A DNA stretch of 64,000 nucleotides from an uncultured Prevotella sp. (GTDB lineage Bacteria > Bacteroidota > Bacteroidia > Bacteroidales > Bacteroidaceae), in contig CALEKA010000069.1 of assembly GCA_937898715.1 (NCBI GenBank), forward strand, positions 52,222 through 116,221, written 5' to 3'. Below, piece after piece: positions 34,591 through 42,679 of the stretch; position 1 is the stretch's first letter; each line of letters begins with the position of its first letter. A program made the position numbers and the translations under genes. Below the pieces are notes generated by a model. That model saw nothing but the letters and a program-made list of their open reading frames with translations, was not told the origin of the DNA and did not search any database.

Positions 34591-35160
34591 TTCCTCGCGC
34601 GCACGCGCGTACATACGTTTTTAAGGCGTATTTTTCCACATGCCGTCACTTTCACTTTCTACCTTATTGATATTCAGATGCTTACGCAGTGCAGTATACT
34701 ATCCGTTGCCTACACTTTACTTGCACTCTGCCCTCATCCTCCCGCTCCCCCCCCATTCAGTCCTATTCCTCCCGATATGAAAACTGCAAGGAGGGATAAT
34801 TCCAACAGCACCATAGGAAAAATTATACTGTACCAAGGGGTAATTTCAACACCATCGTAGGAAAATTTCTGCAAAAGCAATGTGAAGCGTGACAGACGAA
34901 ATGACAGAAAAATGCAAGCAAAGTGTAGGAAAATTATTCTGCACAGCTCACCCAATGCCTTGATTCTCAGAGAAAGAAGCAGCAGAAGAGTGCAAGATGC
35001 GAAACATTTGAGGCAAAAATTCTCTGTAACGCGCGCGCGTAAGAGAGCGAGGAATGCAACAAATGTTGCAAAGGCTATCACATTTGTTGCAGATGCACCA
35101 AATGTGCAAAAGAAAGCACAAAAATTACTTGCATCCGCCCGAAAGTCTCCTTACCTTTGC
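34591..35160 (+). repeat. Composite upstream module, copy 3
   Basis: Same block order as copies 1 and 2: TCGCGCGCACGCGCG, ATGCCGTCACTTTC, TTGATATTCAG, TTGCCTACACTTTACTTGCA, a 22-nt array (34789-34876), GTGCAAGATGCGA, CTCTGTAACGCGCGCGCG and TTACCTTTGCA. Confidence 0.6.
35128..35159 (+). promoter_or_regulatory. Promoter for the candidate ncRNA
   Basis: CTTG (35128-35131), 20 nt, TACCTTTG (35152-35159), which predicts transcription from about 35166. Confidence 0.6.
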
Positions 35161-35165
35161 ACCAG

Positions 35166-35625
35166 TGATTAAGCGATGCGAGCCGTCTGCCATCCACTTA
35201 TTGCACACGCAGAAGTGTGCGGGCGGGTATCTCCATTAACTACACAAAAACTAAACGCGCCACTCCGAGGGGCACCCCCGAAGAGTAGCAATAGAATCCT
35301 TGCCGATTCATCACACGCAACGCCCCAAGGCACATTGGCTTGCACCTCGCTCAATCTCTCTAAAGTGTATCCACGATGGTCGCCACGAGTGACCAGCTGA
35401 TTCACTCACCCACTAAAACAGAAAGCATAAAGGTAAAACAGGTTTAGGTTAGATTACCCGGGTGAAAAGGTTGTTAAGGAAAGAATAGTGACGGGGTCAT
35501 TCCCGGGTAGTGATTGCCGTCACATGTGAGGTAAGAGATAGGTCTGTACATCAGCCCGACGACCTCGAGCTCACGAAACATAACGCCCCGATAGCAGCAA
35601 TGCTGTCGGGGCGGAATGCGTTTAG
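35166..35625 (+). ncRNA. Candidate structured non-coding RNA, identity unknown
   Basis: Follows a good promoter, lacks a credible reading frame, and ends with a strong hairpin: CGCCCCGATAGC (35584-35595) with GCTGTCGGGGCG (35602-35613), 12 bp with one G-U pair and a 6-nt loop. Other local hairpins are visible, for example GCACAC-GCAGAA-GTGTGC near 35202-35219. I looked for the RNase P CR-I motif, the tmRNA tag region, the SRP core and 6S features, and found none. Base composition differs from the AT-rich repeats on both sides. The ends are estimates; a spurious assignment is possible. Confidence 0.4.
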
Positions 35626-35670
35626 GGGGTCTGTCGCATTGCAAGCGAGCAAGAAGCCCCCCCAAAAAAT

Positions 35671-35868
35671 GTATTACTTTTTACCTTTTACTTGAAGTCA
35701 GCAAGAATGTATTACTTCTTACTTATTACTTAAAATGAACTTGCTTATTACTTGATGTGAGCAAGAATGTATTACTTATTACTTCTTACTTATTACTTGA
35801 AATGATCTTGCTTATTACTTAAAGTGAGCAAGAATGTATTACTTATTACTTCTTACTTATTACTTGAT
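35671..35868. repeat. Long heptamer-repeat block
   Basis: About 200 nt of (TACTTNN) repeats arranged in larger units that begin GCAAGAATGTATTACTT at 35701, 35761 and 35828. It ends about 60 nt before the hybrid sensor start. Confidence 0.9.
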
Positions 35869-35929
35869 TTCATCTAATACACATATTTTTTGTAACTTCG
35901 CAGCGAATCTATCCTTACCAACCGCAAGC

Positions 35930-38764
35930 ATGATAAAGTATATTTCCATCATCCTCACGCTGCTCCTTGCCACCCTGCTCAGCGCATGCAGTGAGAATGA
36001 TCCTCATTACCGCATCGGCGTGTCGCAATGCAGCCAAGACATTTGGCACGACCAAATGAACCGCGAGATGAAGCGTGAAGCGGGTTTCAATAAGCACGTG
36101 AAACTCGACATACGCTGCGCTCACGACAACAATGCCGTGCAGATTCAGCAGATCGACTCCCTGCTGCAAAGCGGCATCGACCTGCTCGTGCTTACCCCCA
36201 ACGAGTCGGAAGCACTTGCACCCACCGTGGAGCACGCCATGAATATGGGCATACCCGTGGTCCTCGCCGATCGCAAAGTAGCCACAAATCACTACACAGC
36301 CTACGTGGGAGCCGACAATCGCAGCATAGGGCACGACGTGGGAGCCTACCTCGTGCGCATCCTGCCTCACGGCGGCACCGTAGCAGAGTTTGCTGGACAA
36401 CTTAAAGTGAGCGCTACGAGCGACCGTCACGAAGGACTGATGGACGTGATCAGCTCTCACCCCGAGATACGCATCGTGGCACAAGTGGAGTCGGGATGGG
36501 AAGGACCGCGCGTAGAGTCGCAGGTAGACTCTATGCTCCGCTCTGGCACCATACCCCAAGTGATCATCGCCCCCAACGACCGTACGGGCATGCGCATCCG
36601 CCATGCACTACTGAAGGCGGGCCACCCCGACATCAAGATAGTAGGCATCGACGGACTGGCACAGCCCGGCGGTGGACTCGACAATGTGGAGCAAGGCGAC
36701 ATACTCGCCACCTTCGTCTACCCCACCGGGGGCGACAAGGTCATACAGACAGCCCTCCACATACTGCGCCATGAGCCCTATAAGCGCGACACACGCCTGC
36801 GCTCTGCCCTGATCGATTCCTCTACGGCACGCATCTTCCGCATGCAGTATGAGCAGATAGCTGAAAGCGAAAAGCGCATCGACCTGATGGGACAGGAGAT
36901 CAACGAGTATCTCTCACAATTCTCCATGCAGAAGTTGCTTCTCATAGCAGGCTCTGTCATCATCCTCCTTATCGGAGGCATGACTGGCATGGGCGTACGC
37001 CTATATTACGCCACCGTGCAGCGCAACGACAATCTGAAGCGACAGAAGCAGAAGCTCGAGGAGCAGCGCGACCAGTTAGTGCGTATATCGAAAGAACTGG
37101 AGGAGACCACGCAGTCGAAGATCAGCTTCTTCACCGGCGTGTCGCACGACCTGCGCACACCGCTCACCCTCATCCTCGCCCCCGTAGAGCAACTCCAAGA
37201 GGCCGATAACCTTACCGACGAACAGCATGCCCTGCTCCACGTGGTACAGACCAATGCCGACATTCTGCTGCGCCTCGTGGGACAGACACTCGACTTCCGA
37301 AAGTTTGAAAACGGACAACTGCGCCTCAACCCTCAGACGCTCAACACGCGCCAAGCCGTCGACCGCTGGTGCTCCCCATTCACCACCCTTGCCCGTAAGC
37401 GCATGGTACGCTTCAGCATCCATACAGAAGCATTGCCCACCGAGGGCGACAACGCTACCGGACGATACGACTCGCCCAAGATGGAAAGCATCGTCTACAA
37501 CATCCTCTCCAACGCCTTTAAGTTTACCCCCGAGGGAGGTCGCATCACAGTCACAGCGAGCCTCATCACGGAAGAGGATGGTCAGACCATGCTGCAACTC
37601 GTGATGGAAGATACAGGGCAAGGCATCGACCCCGACAAACTGCCCCACATCTTCGATCGATTCTACCAAGCCGATGCCACCCATGAAGGGTCAGGCATAG
37701 GCCTTGCCACGGTAAAGACCTACGTGAAACTCATGAAGGGCAGCGTAAGGGCAGAGAGCATACGCGGCACAGGCACACGATTCATTGTATGCGTGCCCAC
37801 CGACCCTAAGGAGCCTGAGTTACAAAGCGAAGCACCGACAACGATGATCGACGACATGACGGCATCGCGCTCCATGGCTCAACTCGCACAGCAGACAGCC
37901 AGTAGCCTCACAGACGATACCGCATCATCCAGCCAGAGCGACGACGCTACCGGCGAAGACGGCAAGCGCCCCACCGTGCTCGTGATCGACGACAACGAGG
38001 AGATACGCGCCTACATCTCCCTGCTCCTGCGCAAGGACTACGACGTACGTACAGCCGCCAACGGCAAGGAAGGACTCGACATGACTCGACGCATCCTGCC
38101 CGACATCGTGGTGTGCGACATGATGATGCCCGTCATGGACGGACGCGAGTGTTGCCGCCACATCAAGGAAGAGTGGCAAACGTCTCACATCCCCGTCATG
38201 ATGCTCACCGCATGCACCATGGACGACGACCGCATAGCAGCATTCGACTGCGGTGCCGACTCCTACATCTCCAAGCCCTTCAGCCCCGAGATGTTCCGCT
38301 CACGCCTGCGCAACCTGCTCGACAATCGCCGCCGCATGCAAGAGTTCTTCCGCGATCAGACGGGAGCCTCTAAAGCCGTGCTTGCAGCCGATGCAAGCGA
38401 GGTGGACAAATCGTTCATCGAGCGCCTACGAGCTATCGTTGAAGACCACCTTGCCGACACCGACCTGTCCGTAGAGTCGCTCGCCTCACAGGTGGGCATG
38501 GGCCGCAGCCAGCTCTACCGCAAGGTGAAACAGCTCACAGGCTTCTCGCCCGTAGAGCTCATCCGCCTGCGCCGCATCAAGAAGGCTGCCGAACTCCTCA
38601 CACGCACCGAGAAATCTGTGTCGGAGATAGCCTACGAAGTGGGCTTCGCCTCGCCCAGCTACCTCACCAAGTGTTTCAAGGACTACTTTGGCGTGAGCCC
38701 CAAGGAATATGTAAACACCCCGCCCAAACAGCCCAACGGCGCGTCAAAGGGTGTCACAAGTTAG
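35930..38764 (+). CDS. Hybrid two-component sensor/regulator with periplasmic sugar-binding domain
   Basis: A 944-residue one-piece signalling protein. Start set at the ATG giving MIKYISIILTLL; the longer frame runs into the repeat block. Parts: signal peptide with a lipobox-like LLSAC (residues 16-20), a periplasmic-binding-protein-like sensor (about 25-315; 'VLADRKVATNHYTAYVGADN'), a membrane span (about 336-358), a coiled linker, the histidine kinase H-box 'SHDLRTPLTLILAPVEQL' (about 404), a catalytic domain with 'GTGSGIGLATVKTYV'-like G-box, a receiver domain with phospho-acceptor in 'VVCDMMMPVMDG' (about 730), and an AraC-type HTH (about 845-940). This is the layout of fructose-sensing BT1754-like regulators. 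No susC/susD pair is nearby. Confidence 0.95.
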   Translation: MIKYISIILTLLLATLLSACSENDPHYRIGVSQCSQDIWHDQMNREMKREAGFNKHVKLDIRCAHDNNAVQIQQIDSLLQSGIDLLVLTPNESEALAPTVEHAMNMGIPVVLADRKVATNHYTAYVGADNRSIGHDVGAYLVRILPHGGTVAEFAGQLKVSATSDRHEGLMDVISSHPEIRIVAQVESGWEGPRVESQVDSMLRSGTIPQVIIAPNDRTGMRIRHALLKAGHPDIKIVGIDGLAQPGGGLDNVEQGDILATFVYPTGGDKVIQTALHILRHEPYKRDTRLRSALIDSSTARIFRMQYEQIAESEKRIDLMGQEINEYLSQFSMQKLLLIAGSVIILLIGGMTGMGVRLYYATVQRNDNLKRQKQKLEEQRDQLVRISKELEETTQSKISFFTGVSHDLRTPLTLILAPVEQLQEADNLTDEQHALLHVVQTNADILLRLVGQTLDFRKFENGQLRLNPQTLNTRQAVDRWCSPFTTLARKRMVRFSIHTEALPTEGDNATGRYDSPKMESIVYNILSNAFKFTPEGGRITVTASLITEEDGQTMLQLVMEDTGQGIDPDKLPHIFDRFYQADATHEGSGIGLATVKTYVKLMKGSVRAESIRGTGTRFIVCVPTDPKEPELQSEAPTTMIDDMTASRSMAQLAQQTASSLTDDTASSSQSDDATGEDGKRPTVLVIDDNEEIRAYISLLLRKDYDVRTAANGKEGLDMTRRILPDIVVCDMMMPVMDGRECCRHIKEEWQTSHIPVMMLTACTMDDDRIAAFDCGADSYISKPFSPEMFRSRLRNLLDNRRRMQEFFRDQTGASKAVLAADASEVDKSFIERLRAIVEDHLADTDLSVESLASQVGMGRSQLYRKVKQLTGFSPVELIRLRRIKKAAELLTRTEKSVSEIAYEVGFASPSYLTKCFKDYFGVSPKEYVNTPPKQPNGASKGVTS

Positions 38765-38825
38765 CAGCCAAGTCCACTATTACACAAAAACTTCGCGAAA
38801 AAGCACGTTATATCAAAGAATAATG

Positions 38826-38833
38826 TACCTTTG
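38826..38833 (+). promoter_or_regulatory. -7 element before fasciclin gene
   Basis: TACCTTTG, about 115 nt before the start codon. No clear -33 box. Confidence 0.45.
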
Positions 38834-38947
38834 CATTTATTAATGAAACGAATAAAGCGCACCGCGAACCACCCATGTGCGAGTTTACGCCTCCACGCTT
38901 TACGACATACACACCCTAAAGCATACAATACAAAAAAAAACTGATAC

Positions 38948-41146
38948 ATGGACACACATACCCTAAGTCACACCTCGAGAGGAACCTTCAAGCTCCTTGC
39001 TGCGCTGCTCATGCTCACGGCCACAACGTTCCTTACAGGATGTAAAGAAAACATTAGCGAAGACGATTATGCTGTAGCCAAGAAGCAAAACGTCATCCAA
39101 TACTTGGAGAGCCAGCCCGAAGAGTATTCGATGATACTAAAGCTCTTCAGCGAAGTGAAGCTCGGACTCTCTGACAATGCTTCAACCATAGAAAGCGTAC
39201 TCAAAGCTCGCGGCAACTACACCGTGTTCGCCCCCACCAATGAGGCCATGCAGACGCTCCTCCACGATGAGCTGGGCAAGCAAAGCATCGACGAGATGAC
39301 CGACCTACAGAAGCGTATGGTAGTGTACAACTGTATCATCGACAACGGCACAGAGTCGGCCTACGAACTGAGCGACTTCCCCTCCGATGGCACCACGTTC
39401 AACTACGCCACCATCGACGACCGCCGACTCACCAGTCAGCAGGACAAAGACGGCGAATACTACGTCAACCTCACCTCACACGTGATTTCGCCCAACCACG
39501 AAGCATCCAACGGCATAGTGCACGCCGTAGACCACGTGATCTACCCCTCATCACAAAGCGTGCCCGAAATCATCGCACAAGCCGACAATATGCGCATCAT
39601 GGCGCAACTCTTCAAAGAGACAGGATGGAAGGACTCTCTGCGCACCCGCACCACAGAAGAGGATGCCTACGTGCGCGACAACCAAAGCAACATAGGCGTG
39701 AAGACCGTCTACCCCGGCATCTCGGGCAACTTTGCCTATATGCCTAAACGACGCATACGCTACACCGTATTTGTAGAGCCCGACGAAGTGCTCCACCGCG
39801 ATTGGGGCATACCAATGCCACAATACGACGCACAAAACGAGACCATCACCAACTGGGCAGAGATACGCGAAGCCTTGCTCAGCAAGTGCGAACAAGTGAC
39901 GGGCATTACAGACCATCACGACGACATCACCAATACAGACAACGCGCTCAACCGCTTCCTCGCCTACCATATTATCAATGGTGGCGCACCCCTCAACGGA
40001 CTCGTGGCACACTACAACGAGTATCGCTACAACGTAGGCAACAATCCCGCCGTGCCGCAGACACGCAACCTCCCCATCAACGTGTGGGACTACTACACCA
40101 CCATGGGCCCCCACCGCGCACTGCTCAAAGTGACACAAGTAGGCGGCGAGCAGCACCCCGACTACCCCTTCTACATCAATCGCATCAGCCAGTACGACAA
40201 CAGTTTCCGAGGCACCTACGATGAGATCTCAGCACTGCCCGACAACACACCGACCAACGGACTCAACATTCGCATCAGCGAAAGCAATGAGCTTACCGCC
40301 GAAGACGGAACGAAGGAAAGCTTCTCGACCAACGCACTCAACGGCTACTACTACCCCATCGACCACGTGCTCGTCAATTCGCCCGAGACGCAAGCTGCCC
40401 TCGGAGGAGAACGCATCCGTATCGACTTCACCACGATGCACCCCGAGTTCCTCTCCAACGACCTCCGCATCACTGGCGAACAAGTACACTTCCCGAAAGG
40501 CTACTTCCAAAACATCAGCCACGAAAGCTCCAACACCGCCATCACTTACCTCCACTCCAAGACCTACGGCGGTGCACCGGGATGGAAGGACGGACAGGGC
40601 GACGAGATCCTCGTGACGGGCACCTACGACTTCGTGATGAAGATGCCCCCCGTACCCGCTGATGGTACCTACGAGATCCGTATGGGCGTGGCCAACAACC
40701 GTGCACGCTCCATGGTGCAAATCTACTTCGACGACAAGCCCTTCCCCTCCACCCCAACTTCGCTCCCGATCGACCAACGCGAATTCGTGCGCGACTGGGA
40801 CCCCAACCTCTGGGTGAAGGATGAAAAGAACAACTACGACGAAGCAACCTGCCGAGAAGGCGACCGCGCACTCCACAACCTGGGCTACATGAAGGGACCG
40901 AAGTACTACTGCGTAAACGGCACCGAAGGCAAAACTACCGTACGCGACTACTTCGACGAAAGCCAGAACTACTTCTTCCCCAACATGCGCTACATCATCA
41001 CGCGCCAATTCCTGCAAAAGGACAAGACGTACTACATGCGCTTCAAGTGTGCCGTAGAGTCGTCCACCTCGCAGTTCTTCCTCGACTACTTCGAGTACTG
41101 CCCCGCAAGCGTCTACGGCTCCGTAACGGGCGAAGACGTGTGGTAA
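38948..41146 (+). CDS. Fasciclin (FAS1) domain lipoprotein
   Basis: A 732-residue predicted lipoprotein with lipobox FLTGC (about residues 28-32). A FAS1 domain is seen at about 60-200, with 'GNYTVFAPTNEAMQTLL' and 'ASNGIVHAVDHVIYPS', and a second, divergent one at about 270-485 with 'RYTVFVEPDEVL' and 'YYYPIDHVLV'. The C-terminal 250 residues are a beta-rich region ('TYDFVMKMPPVPADGTYEIRMG') of the type found with surface carbohydrate-binding proteins. It follows the hybrid sensor on the same strand and may be its target, by analogy with sensor-PUL pairs. The ligand is unknown. Confidence 0.87.
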   Translation: MDTHTLSHTSRGTFKLLAALLMLTATTFLTGCKENISEDDYAVAKKQNVIQYLESQPEEYSMILKLFSEVKLGLSDNASTIESVLKARGNYTVFAPTNEAMQTLLHDELGKQSIDEMTDLQKRMVVYNCIIDNGTESAYELSDFPSDGTTFNYATIDDRRLTSQQDKDGEYYVNLTSHVISPNHEASNGIVHAVDHVIYPSSQSVPEIIAQADNMRIMAQLFKETGWKDSLRTRTTEEDAYVRDNQSNIGVKTVYPGISGNFAYMPKRRIRYTVFVEPDEVLHRDWGIPMPQYDAQNETITNWAEIREALLSKCEQVTGITDHHDDITNTDNALNRFLAYHIINGGAPLNGLVAHYNEYRYNVGNNPAVPQTRNLPINVWDYYTTMGPHRALLKVTQVGGEQHPDYPFYINRISQYDNSFRGTYDEISALPDNTPTNGLNIRISESNELTAEDGTKESFSTNALNGYYYPIDHVLVNSPETQAALGGERIRIDFTTMHPEFLSNDLRITGEQVHFPKGYFQNISHESSNTAITYLHSKTYGGAPGWKDGQGDEILVTGTYDFVMKMPPVPADGTYEIRMGVANNRARSMVQIYFDDKPFPSTPTSLPIDQREFVRDWDPNLWVKDEKNNYDEATCREGDRALHNLGYMKGPKYYCVNGTEGKTTVRDYFDESQNYFFPNMRYIITRQFLQKDKTYYMRFKCAVESSTSQFFLDYFEYCPASVYGSVTGEDVW

Positions 41147-41152
41147 AAGAAG

Positions 41153-41195
41153 TTTATTAGTTTAATAAGTTTATGAGTTTAATAAGTTTATAAGC
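41153..41195. repeat. 17-nt-period array (8+9)
   Basis: AGTTTAATAAGTTTATG repeated after the fasciclin gene; the same unit type (GAGTTTAGGAGTTTAAA) forms the array at 63751-63862. Confidence 0.75.
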
Positions 41196-41311
41196 TTACT
41201 CGCATATTCTCCCTTTTCACAAGAAAAACTAAACACAACATAACGCAGGCTCTGGGCCCGGGCTACAATGACAAGTCTGGGCCCTCCGCCGCTCTCAAAA
41301 CAGACATTCAG

Positions 41312-42418
41312 ATGGGTCTTATCGAATTCAACAAACTCCCCATTAATACGCTCGTAGGAGCCGATTGGAAAACGTTCAAAGAACTCACCGCCGGACGTGA
41401 AGTAGACGGCCCGTGGAAGGGCAAGTACCGACTGACCAAAGCCGTGTGCCGACTGCTCTCCGTGCTCGCTCCCATTCAGGATCGCCGCTACCGCAAGCTC
41501 TTGGCCAACGTACCGATGAAGAACGATCCCGTGTTCATCCTCGGCCACTGGCGTTCGGGCACCACCTTCGTACACAACGTGCTCTCGTGCGACAAGCGCT
41601 TCGGCTATTGCACCACCTACCAGACGGTGTTCCCCCATCTCATGATGTTCGGACAGCCCTTCTTCAAGAAAAACATGTCGTGGCTCATGCCCGACAAGCG
41701 ACCCACCGACAATATGGAGCTCGCAGTCGATCTGCCACAAGAAGAAGAGTTCGCCATCTCCAACATGTGCCCCTACACGTTCTACAACTTCTGGTTCTTC
41801 CCCAAGTACATGCAGGAGTATTGCGACAAGTACCTCATCTTCAAGGACATCACCCCAGCCGAGCTCGCTACATGGGAAGAGACCTTCAAGAAGCTCATCA
41901 AGATCTCCCTCTGGAACACAGGCGGCGAGCAGTTCCTCTCAAAGAACCCTCCCCACACGGGTCGCGTCAAGGAGTTGGTAAAGATGTTTCCCAACGCCAA
42001 GTTTATCTACCTCATGCGCAACCCCTACACCGTATTTGAGAGCACGCGCTCATTCTTCACCAACACCATCCAGCCCCTCAAGCTCGAAGAGTTCTCCAAC
42101 GAAGACATTGAGAAAAACATCCTCACCACCTATCGCAAACTCCACGACCAGTACGAGGCCGACAAGCACCTCATCCCCGAGGGCAACCTCATCGAAGTGA
42201 AGTTTGAAGACTTCGAGGCCGATGCACTGGGCATGACAGAGAAGATCTACCAGACCCTCGGCCTGCCCGGATGGGAAAACGCTCGCACTGCCATAGAGCA
42301 GTACGTCGGCTCAAAGAAAGGCTACAAGAAGAACAAGTACCAATACGCCGAGCGCACCAAGCAACTCGTAGAAGAGAATTGGGGCGACGTGCTCGAGCAG
42401 TGGGGCTACAAGATCTAA
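41312..42418 (+). CDS. PAPS-dependent sulfotransferase family protein
   Basis: A 368-residue cytosolic sulfotransferase (Sulfotransfer_3-like). The 5'-phosphosulfate binding loop is GHWRSGTTFVHNV at residues 78-90, and the 3'-phosphate binding segment is 'YLMRNPYTVFESTRSFF' around residue 235. It would transfer sulfate from PAPS to an alcohol or amine acceptor and release PAP, the substrate of CysQ. Some gut Bacteroides sulfotransferases act on sterols; whether this one does cannot be read from the sequence. It lies 165 nt after the fasciclin gene and ends with a good terminator, so it may share a transcript with that gene. Confidence 0.88.
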   Translation: MGLIEFNKLPINTLVGADWKTFKELTAGREVDGPWKGKYRLTKAVCRLLSVLAPIQDRRYRKLLANVPMKNDPVFILGHWRSGTTFVHNVLSCDKRFGYCTTYQTVFPHLMMFGQPFFKKNMSWLMPDKRPTDNMELAVDLPQEEEFAISNMCPYTFYNFWFFPKYMQEYCDKYLIFKDITPAELATWEETFKKLIKISLWNTGGEQFLSKNPPHTGRVKELVKMFPNAKFIYLMRNPYTVFESTRSFFTNTIQPLKLEEFSNEDIEKNILTTYRKLHDQYEADKHLIPEGNLIEVKFEDFEADALGMTEKIYQTLGLPGWENARTAIEQYVGSKKGYKKNKYQYAERTKQLVEENWGDVLEQWGYKI

Positions 42419-42442
42419 GCACTTGCTCATACGTATATCCAC

Positions 42443-42478
42443 AAAGGTTAGTATTCATAGGAATGCTAACCTTTTTTT
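42443..42478 (+). terminator. Rho-independent terminator
   Basis: AAAGGTTAGTATTC pairs with GGAATGCTAACCTTT, followed by a run of seven T. Confidence 0.9.
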
Positions 42479-42499
42479 AGACTACAGAGCCTCCCCTCT

Positions 42500-42675
42500 C
42501 CGCAAGAATGTATTACTTTTGCATCAATGACTAATATAAAAGTGACTCAAGCCACAACGCTTGCAAGAATCGTAATACTTAACACTTGACGTTTACTTGA
42601 AGTCAGCAAGAATATATTATATTGCTTGAAGTCAGCAAGATTGTAATACTTAATACTTTATACTTAATACTTTAC
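42500..42675. repeat. Heptamer-repeat block before porX
   Basis: Four partial units with GCAAGAATGTATTACTT-like starts and GAAGTCAGCAAGA connectors, ending TACTTTATACTTAATACTTT four bases before the porX GTG. TACTTTTG at 42514-42521, formed within the block, fits a -7 box. Confidence 0.8.
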
Positions 42676-42679
42676 TATT

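Larger units (their letters stand above)
34396..35929. other. 1.5-kb non-coding region
   Basis: The longest gene-free stretch of the window. In order: hairpin pair (34419-34520), a 20-nt array of CACAGAACTTT (34511-34584), composite module copy 3 (34591-35160) including a 22-nt array, a promoter (35128-35159), a candidate structured RNA (about 35166-35625), and a long heptamer-repeat block (35671-35868). Short open frames here have no supporting features. Confidence 0.75.

Noticed and set aside
34458..35239. Several 60-96-residue frames in the 34.4-35.9 kb gap
   Set aside because: They run through hairpins and tandem arrays, and have no plausible start context or composition.
35169..35405. 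Minus-strand 78-residue and plus-strand 74-residue frames in the candidate RNA
   Set aside because: No homology I recognise, and both frames cover the same structured stretch; treated as non-coding.
35166..35625. Identification as RNase P RNA, tmRNA, SRP RNA or 6S RNA
   Set aside because: The diagnostic conserved strings of these RNAs were not found on either strand.
35834..35929. Longer start of the hybrid sensor (MYYLLLLTYY...)
   Set aside because: This extension is translated heptamer repeat; the start at 35930 gives a normal signal peptide.
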